The translations under genes were made by a program, and so were the position numbers. From assembly GCA_902564695.1 (NCBI GenBank), contig CACFCB010000006.1, positions 1 through 50,843 of the forward strand: 50,843 nucleotides of DNA. The letters run 5' to 3'. Under the pieces are notes generated by a model that made no database searches, was not told where the DNA came from, and saw only the letters and a program-made list of their open reading frames with translations. Positions 46,599-50,843 of this stretch are shown here, piece after piece. The stretch comes from an uncultured Prochlorococcus sp. GTDB taxonomy: Bacteria > Cyanobacteriota > Cyanobacteriia > PCC-6307 > Cyanobiaceae. The stretch's first letter is position 1, and the number at the start of each line of letters is the position of its first letter.

Positions 46599-47681
46599 CT
46601 ACTTATATCCCATTGGGTTTTGGTGTTGCCAGTTCCAAGAATCTCGACAAATTTCTTCAATATTTCTCTTCGCTTTCCATTTTATAAATTTTAAGGCTTC
46701 CCCAGGATTAGCTAATGATATAGCTGTATCACCGTTTCTTCTTGGTCCAAATCTGTAAGGTATATCGATTCCAATTGAAAGCTTAAATATTTTTATTAAA
46801 TCTAAAACACTAGTACCTTCACCACTTCCTAAATTTATAATCAACAGTTGTGGATTAGAGGAAATAAGTGTATCCAGAGCCGCTTTATGTCCTTCAGCAA
46901 TATCCATCACATGAACATAATCCCTAATCCCTGTTCCATCAGGTGTTGGCCAGTCTTGCCCGAAAATAGTGATTGACTCTTTTTTTTCTATTGCGACTTG
47001 GTTTATCAAGGGAAATAGATTATTTGGGATATCTTTTGGATTTTCCCCAATTTCTCCACTTGGGTGAGCTCCTGCTGGATTAAAATAGCGTAAGCAAGCG
47101 ATCCTCCAGCCTCTCGGACTAGTTTGTTTCGCAACTCTAGTTGAGTGGCATCCTGCAATATTTGCTAGCATTTTTTCTATTGTTGCTTTTGTTAATCCAT
47201 ATGGATTAATTGGTGAAATGGGATCTGTTTCGATTAAAGCTTTATTGTTTTTGGTCCCATAAACTGTTGCGCTACTACTAAAAACAATGCTTCTGCAAGA
47301 GTACTTTTCCATTGCTTTAAGTAAAGCAATGGTCCCCCCAACATTGTTGTCCCAGTAGTCAAATGCTTTTTCAAAAGATTCTCCAACTGCCTTTAATCCA
47401 GCAAAATGGAAAACTGATATGATCTTTTCACCATTTTTCTCTGCACTTAAAAAAATATTTTCCAATAAAGAGAAATCGCGAATATCTCCATTAACTATTG
47501 TCATTCTTTCTTTAACTTTTTCATTGGATAGATTACTCAAACGCCCTACTCTTTCTAAAGCTATTGGTGAGCTATTTGAGAAATTATCTAATAAAAATAA
47601 TTTATAGCCAGCATTAAGAAGCACAAGGGAAGTATGAGAACCAATGAAACCTGCCGCTCCTGTTATAAGAAGACATCTCAT
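46599..47681 (-). CDS. galE: UDP-glucose 4-epimerase
   Basis: A 360-residue SDR that interconverts UDP-glucose and UDP-galactose. It has LLITGAAGFIGSHTSLVLLN, VFHFAGLKAVGESFEKAFDY, the Ser in SSSATVYG, and Tyr/Lys in NPYGLTKATIEK. ACLRYFNPAGAHPSGEIGE and GTGIRDYVHVMDIAEGH are the strong GalE hallmarks. It converges on the UXS gene with an 11-bp gap. Its start is divergent from the next epimerase. Length is slightly above average owing to an insertion near residues 180-195 (STRVAKQTSPRGWRIA). Confidence 0.94.
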   Translation of the reverse strand: MRCLLITGAAGFIGSHTSLVLLNAGYKLFLLDNFSNSSPIALERVGRLSNLSNEKVKERMTIVNGDIRDFSLLENIFLSAEKNGEKIISVFHFAGLKAVGESFEKAFDYWDNNVGGTIALLKAMEKYSCRSIVFSSSATVYGTKNNKALIETDPISPINPYGLTKATIEKMLANIAGCHSTRVAKQTSPRGWRIACLRYFNPAGAHPSGEIGENPKDIPNNLFPLINQVAIEKKESITIFGQDWPTPDGTGIRDYVHVMDIAEGHKAALDTLISSNPQLLIINLGSGEGTSVLDLIKIFKLSIGIDIPYRFGPRRNGDTAISLANPGEALKFIKWKAKRNIEEICRDSWNWQHQNPMGYK

Positions 47682-47905
47682 TATGAAAAAAAGAAAATCA
47701 AGTCTTTATTATTCTTGTTTCATCTTAACTCTTGAAAGAGCCATAAAATTTTCTAAAAAATTTACTATTTAATTTTTATAGGTAGATTTTTTAATTATGT
47801 TACTTTTGATTTATAACCTTTAGATAATTAAAAACTTTTCCTATTAAAAAGTAATCCTTGTAGGAATAGAATATAGAATAAATATTCTATTAAAAAGAGC
47901 ATAAA
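47682..47905. other. Intergenic region with hairpin upstream of the epimerase
   Basis: 224 bp between divergent galE and the glucuronate-epimerase gene. No gene is seen. Near its end, arms AATAGAATAT (47865-47874) and ATATTCTATT (47882-47891) form a perfect 10-bp stem with a seven-base loop, ending 14 bp before the ATG at 47906. AAGAG just after it may be the ribosome site. The rest is very AT-rich, probably holding both promoters. Confidence 0.4.
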
Positions 47906-48958
47906 ATGCCTATGAATTCAAAGAAAAATATTGAGACAATTATAGTTACTGGTGCTGCTGGTTTTATTGGTGCAGCGTTGGTAAAGAATCTACTTTGTTT
48001 AGACCTCAATGTTATTGGGCTTGATAATATAAATGATTATTATTCAACTTCATTAAAAAGATCAAGATTATCAGAAATAGAACGTGTTGCTAAGAAAAAT
48101 GGAAAATGGGAGTTTTATGAAGTTGCTATTGAGAATCATAAATTATTTGAAGAAATTGTTGATAGATATAGTCCAGAAGTTTTTGTTCATCTTGCGGCTC
48201 AAGCTGGTGTCCGTTACTCAATAGAAAATCCTTCTGCATATGTTCAAAGCAATTTAGTAGGTTTTGCTAATGTGCTTGAAGGATGTAGGCATAACAATGT
48301 ATCTCATTTAATTTATGCCTCTAGCAGTTCTGTTTATGGAGGTAATAAGAATCTCCCTTTCTATGAAGAACAACCTGTAAATCACCCAGTAAGTTTGTAT
48401 GCGGCGACCAAGAAATCTAATGAGTTAATGGCGCATACATATAGTCATTTATATAATTTGCCAACTACTGGCCTTAGATTTTTTACTGTATATGGTCCAT
48501 GGGGAAGGCCAGATATGGCTCCTATGATTTTTGCAGAATCTATTTTAAAAAATGAGCCAATTAAGGTATTTAATCATGGAAAGATGAAAAGAGATTTTAC
48601 TTATATTGATGATGTAGTTGAAGGTATAACCCGTTGCTGTTTTAAGAAAGCCCGTATAGATGAAAACTTTAATCCTCTTAATCCTAATCCTGCAACTTCA
48701 TTAGCACCTTACAGGATTTTCAATATAGGCAATTCTAGTTCAATTCAACTTACTTATTTTATTGAGCTGTTAGAAAAGAATTTAGGGAAAAAAGCTATAA
48801 AGGATTTACAACCTATGCAGCCAGGAGATGTTATTTCAACAGCTGCAAAGATGGACTTGCTTAATTCATGGGTGGGTTACAAACCATCAACATCCATAGA
48901 AAATGGTATTCGTTTATTCTCGGAATGGTATTTAAATTACTTTAAGAGTATTTCTTGA
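47906..48958 (+). CDS. UDP-glucuronate 4-epimerase-like SDR
   Basis: A 350-residue extended SDR that would convert UDP-glucuronate to UDP-galacturonate. NAD binding is by VTGAAGFIGAALVKNLLCLD. The catalytic part includes ASSSSVYGGNKNLPF and Tyr/Lys in SLYAATKKSNELMAHTYSHL. FFTVYGPWGRPDMAPMIFAE and KRDFTYIDDVVEGI are typical of the GAE/CapI group. With the UXS and GalE genes beside it, it suggests uronic-acid-containing surface polysaccharide. Its start follows a hairpin; downstream lies a small terminator-like stem at 48990. Confidence 0.9.
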   Translation: MPMNSKKNIETIIVTGAAGFIGAALVKNLLCLDLNVIGLDNINDYYSTSLKRSRLSEIERVAKKNGKWEFYEVAIENHKLFEEIVDRYSPEVFVHLAAQAGVRYSIENPSAYVQSNLVGFANVLEGCRHNNVSHLIYASSSSVYGGNKNLPFYEEQPVNHPVSLYAATKKSNELMAHTYSHLYNLPTTGLRFFTVYGPWGRPDMAPMIFAESILKNEPIKVFNHGKMKRDFTYIDDVVEGITRCCFKKARIDENFNPLNPNPATSLAPYRIFNIGNSSSIQLTYFIELLEKNLGKKAIKDLQPMQPGDVISTAAKMDLLNSWVGYKPSTSIENGIRLFSEWYLNYFKSIS

Positions 48959-48989
48959 ACTTTCATTTTATCTATGAATAAATTAAAAC

Positions 48990-49010
48990 TTAGGAAAGTC
49001 CTAATAATTT
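48990..49010 (+). terminator. Weak terminator-like hairpin
   Basis: TTAGGA (48990-48995) pairs with TCCTAA (48999-49004) over a three-base loop, followed by TAATTTTATT. It sits 31 bp after the epimerase stop. The stem is short and AT-rich, so this call is tentative. It overlaps the 3' end of the next small minus-strand ORF. Confidence 0.35.
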
Positions 49011-49220
49011 TATTCTGAAAAAGGCTATATTTTTTGATTCTATAGGATTCTCGATAAGAAAAGGATGATTCTTGATTTTATTGAAAGTCAATTGAATTTT
49101 CTCTTCTATATGAAGGTTTTTATTATTGTTTATATTACAACTCTTCCAGGCTGAATCGAATGCCATTGAAAAGCTATCAGCATTATTATATGAATTCTCA
49201 TTAGACACTTCTAAATTCAT
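48990..49220 (-). CDS. Small hypothetical protein (76 aa)
   Basis: I recognise no family. The sequence begins MNLEVSNENSYNNADSFSMA and is hydrophilic and Asn-rich, with a helix-like segment HIEEKIQLTFNKIKN. It has no membrane helix. It overlaps the next minus-strand ORF (49201-49401) by 20 bp in a different frame, so the two could be coupled genes or pieces of one broken gene. Such short genes are frequent near islands in NATL-like Prochlorococcus, but expression is unproven. Confidence 0.35.
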   Translation of the reverse strand: MNLEVSNENSYNNADSFSMAFDSAWKSCNINNNKNLHIEEKIQLTFNKIKNHPFLIENPIESKNIAFFRIKLLGLS

Positions 49221-49401
49221 AATAAATATCCAAATAGTTGATTAGTCTAAGATTTTTAATAGTAAGAATATTAGAAAAATAATCAATATTCGACCAGTTT
49301 TGTAATTTATTTAAGTATTTAGAATGATTTTTAGAAGTTTTTATCATGATCATCAAGGCCTTTTGAATTAAGGCAAAGGGATTTGAAGACATATTGTTCA
49401 A
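49201..49401 (-). CDS. Small hypothetical protein (66 aa)
   Basis: Unrecognised. It starts MNNMSSNPFALIQKALMIMI and continues basic and Asn/Leu-rich (KTSKNHSKYLNKLQNWSNID), ending YYEFRSV. Its end overlaps the start of the ORF at 48990-49220 by 20 bp in another frame. No domain, signal peptide or clear membrane helix is seen. It may be translated just before that ORF. Coding status is uncertain. Confidence 0.3.
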   Translation of the reverse strand: MNNMSSNPFALIQKALMIMIKTSKNHSKYLNKLQNWSNIDYFSNILTIKNLRLINYLDIYYEFRSV

Positions 49402-49457
49402 ATTTCAACATAAATTATGATTATTGGTAAAATAAATTTGAATATGAAGTAGTAATT

Positions 49458-49541
49458 TTGCCAGATATTAACGATTTTTTAGTCTTTGTTATTGTTATTT
49501 TTTTAGTGCTAATTAACTGTCTAAGGAGGAGAAGTAAGTAA
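49458..49541 (+). CDS. Candidate 27-residue single-span membrane peptide
   Basis: A TTG-started ORF giving MPDINDFLVFVIVIFLVLIN then CLRRRSK. It has a polar start, a 14-16 residue hydrophobic helix and a positively charged end, the topology of small thylakoid or plasma-membrane subunits. It is not PetN, PsbT or another small photosystem subunit that I know. No good ribosome site precedes it, so it may be chance. Confidence 0.3.
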   Translation: MPDINDFLVFVIVIFLVLINCLRRRSK

Positions 49542-49645
49542 GAGAATGTAGACCTTACTCAATAAAAAATATTTTTATGTTTTTAGACCTCTGATATCAA
49601 TTTTTTTTATGTATTCAATTATTGATCTTAAGAATAAGATGAAAA

Positions 49646-49810
49646 CTAAGAATCTCTGAGAGTTGTACCTAGTCTTAATGCTAAAACCCCAGAGAAGATA
49701 ACCATTAAAAATGCAATCCCTGCCAAATCTGGTGAGCTTATGCCCAACCCTGAAGAGAAATCAACTTTAGATAAATCAAATGTGCTTTGAACTCCAAGTA
49801 AAAGGTTCAT
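49646..49810 (-). CDS. Small membrane protein (54 aa), family not recognised
   Basis: Starts MNLLLGVQSTFDLSKVDFSS and continues GLGISSPDLAGIAFLMVIFS then GVLALRLGTTLRDS. A single membrane helix of about 20 residues (LAGIAFLMVIFSGVLALRLG) follows a polar N-terminal half. Codon use and overall shape look like a real gene, and it resembles the short conserved thylakoid-type proteins of cyanobacteria, though I cannot name the family. It stands alone in a gene-poor stretch. It is not PetM, whose start and helix differ. Confidence 0.6.
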   Translation of the reverse strand: MNLLLGVQSTFDLSKVDFSSGLGISSPDLAGIAFLMVIFSGVLALRLGTTLRDS

Positions 49811-49928
49811 TGTCTCTTAACTATTTCATTTATGATAACTCTATATTGAAATGATCTTTTATTTTTTTGCGTACAGCATCCACTCTTTTGCAAGTTTGTA
49901 ATAATAGGCTATCTCTAAAAATAATTTA

Positions 49929-50093
49929 ATGAAGTTTAAATCGCCCGCTAATGAAGGCGATAAAAATTATTCAGCTCATTTGACTTTGCAATATATTTCA
50001 CTAATGCCATGTAAATTTGAAAACCAGAAGAACCTCCATTTCAATAGAAAGCCTCGTCGAGAACATCAAAAATGGTGTCTGCACATTAAATAA
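49929..50093 (+). CDS. Small hypothetical protein (54 aa)
   Basis: Starts MKFKSPANEGDKNYSAHLTL, continues QYISLMPCKFENQKNLHFNR and ends KPRREHQKWCLHIK. It is basic, with two cysteines, no membrane helix and no recognisable domain. It is too short to be sure that it is translated. It is placed in a stretch rich in similar small frames; homologous small ORFs could exist in NATL-like genomes, but I cannot confirm it. Confidence 0.35.
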   Translation: MKFKSPANEGDKNYSAHLTLQYISLMPCKFENQKNLHFNRKPRREHQKWCLHIK

Positions 50094-50566
50094 GCACTCA
50101 TTCGTGTGTTTAATAATGCTCCCAGGACCCAGATTGGAACTAGGTACTACAAAAAAATAATGAAGAAACACTATCTATACCTTAGGGGAAAAGTACAAAT
50201 GTCTAGGTATGGTGCTTTAAAAAGAACTTCCATACCACTTCCATATCAGTAAATTTTTTTAGGAGTTGTTTTTTGTTTCTCATTTAAGAGTCATTAGTAT
50301 GGAAATTCTGGGGACTTCGTTACCTCAGAATTTTCAGAAGTGTGGATAAGTGGTTAGTAGTCATTGAAGAGTTATTTGAGAAAAAACTTACAAAAGAAGA
50401 TCATTCAAGGAGAAGCAAGCTATTAAAATATTAGCGTGGGAGTTTATGCAGAAGAGTTTAGGTCAGTAAATCTTTAACCAACTTCTGAACATCAACTAAT
50501 TTCAAGTATCCGCTTTACATAAGTAGTAAAATCTGAAGAATCATACGAGAGAAAGGATAAGAGAAT
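50094..50566. other. Gene-poor stretch (473 bp)
   Basis: No confident gene. It holds two 30-residue plus-strand frames, 50160-50252 (MKKHYLYLRGKVQMSRYGAL...) and 50342-50434 from a GTG (VDKWLVVIEELFEKKLTKED...). Both are too short to call. The second is coding-like in composition and its frame extends a little upstream without a start codon. No tRNA or long repeat is seen. Together with the small ORFs on its left, it looks like the edge of a genomic island. Confidence 0.4.
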
Positions 50567-50843
50567 ATGGATAGTTCTAGTCAAGAAGAAGAAGGAAAGA
50601 AAAAAATCACTGAAGTAAAAATATTTAATGTTCCATTTGATTCAAGAGAAATCAAAGAAAATATTACTTTTAATACCAATACTTCTTCTAAACCTTCTAA
50701 ACCTTCTAAACCTTCTAAACCTTCTAAACCTTCTAAAGAACAAATAATAAATCAAGCAATTAAGTTTCATCTAAAAGGAAATATTCCAGAAGCAACAAAA
50801 TATTATCAGTATTGTATAAATCAAGGTTTTAATGATCACCGAG
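50567..50843 (+). CDS. TPR-type protein with SKP tandem repeat (3' end outside window)
   Basis: A partial gene of which 92 codons are visible. A charged N-terminus (MDSSSQEEEGKKKITEVKIF) leads to a low-complexity linker of five Ser-Lys-Pro units, then KEQIINQAIKFHLKGNIPEA and TKYYQYCINQGFNDHR, a typical start of a tetratricopeptide repeat. NATL-type Prochlorococcus carry families of such TPR proteins, some joined to sulfotransferase or glycosyltransferase domains; the downstream part is not visible here. AAAGGA (50552-50557) serves as ribosome site. Confidence 0.75.
   Translation, partial: MDSSSQEEEGKKKITEVKIFNVPFDSREIKENITFNTNTSSKPSKPSKPSKPSKPSKEQIINQAIKFHLKGNIPEATKYYQYCINQGFNDHR
50687..50737 (+). 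repeat. Perfect 9-bp tandem repeat (TCTAAACCT)
   Basis: Five full copies of TCTAAACCT plus TCTAAA, exact to the base, inside the TPR gene. Each copy adds Ser-Lys-Pro, so slippage changes linker length without breaking the frame. Perfect identity at silent positions suggests recent expansion. Confidence 0.9.

Noticed and set aside
50160-50252. 30-residue ORF starting MKKHYLYLRGK, thought of as an integrase remnant
   Set aside because: Only a vague similarity to the start of some phage integrases; too short to support, and no att site or other remnants are seen.
50687-50737. Tandem repeat considered as a CRISPR array
   Set aside because: Units are nine bases, directly adjacent with no spacers, and lie in frame inside a coding sequence.

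Overview
The window is cyanobacterial and almost certainly from a low-light-adapted Prochlorococcus. The evidence is a very AT-rich, tightly packed genome, marine-type photosystem II genes (psbK, and psbE/L/J behind rubredoxin and ycf48), ndhCKJ, chlD, and a reduced phycoerythrin-III cluster (cpeB, cpeA, HEAT-repeat bilin-lyase genes, cpeT, cpeS, ppeC) next to uvrD. The SKP-repeat/TPR gene and the many tiny ORFs at the right end suggest a NATL-like (LLI) lineage. That clade call is inference.

Positions 1-30.6 kb hold core metabolism with few gaps. In order: purH (cut by the window edge), an alpha/beta hydrolase, a DUF3155 protein, an orphan histidine kinase, cobS, tgt, psbK, a Gfo/Idh/MocA oxidoreductase, a CorC-type CBS protein, tRNA-Met, pyrE, a YgfZ-like protein, a RecB-like nuclease, a phosphohexomutase, rdgB, a carotenoid oxygenase, hisB, fabI, a thioredoxin-like protein, a DegT aminotransferase, photolyase, a NUDIX hydrolase, folK, chlD, an MCE/ABC lipid-transport pair, a yvcK-like gene, ndhJ-K-C, rubredoxin, ycf48, psbE, psbL and psbJ. 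Many genes overlap by 1-20 bp, several start with TTG, and one strong terminator follows psbJ. The expected psbF between psbE and psbL is not there.

Positions 30.6-37.4 kb hold mtnP, a FAD-oxidoreductase/SelD fusion whose start overlaps that of mtnP, cca and uvrD. The cca frame breaks at a run of eight A's, and the lost C-terminus is still readable in another frame.

Positions 37.5-45.5 kb form the phycoerythrin region. CpeB keeps all four bilin cysteines, whereas CpeA has lost the C-terminal bilin site and carries an internal deletion. Three HEAT-repeat proteins plus CpeT and CpeS would attach bilins, and PpeC is the linker. A terminator-like hairpin lies in the cpeB leader. The cluster is followed by a PucC-type transporter gene broken by one extra base in a homopolymer.

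Positions 45.6-50.8 kb change character. Three sugar-nucleotide enzymes (UDP-xylose synthase-like, GalE, UDP-glucuronate 4-epimerase-like) point to surface polysaccharide. They are followed by low-density sequence with very small ORFs and the start of a TPR protein with a perfect 9-bp tandem repeat, resembling the edge of a genomic island.

I found no CRISPR array, insertion sequence, phage or defence system. The items most worth checking are the missing psbF, the two homopolymer frameshifts, the cpeB leader hairpin, the reduced CpeA, and the small membrane ORFs on the right.
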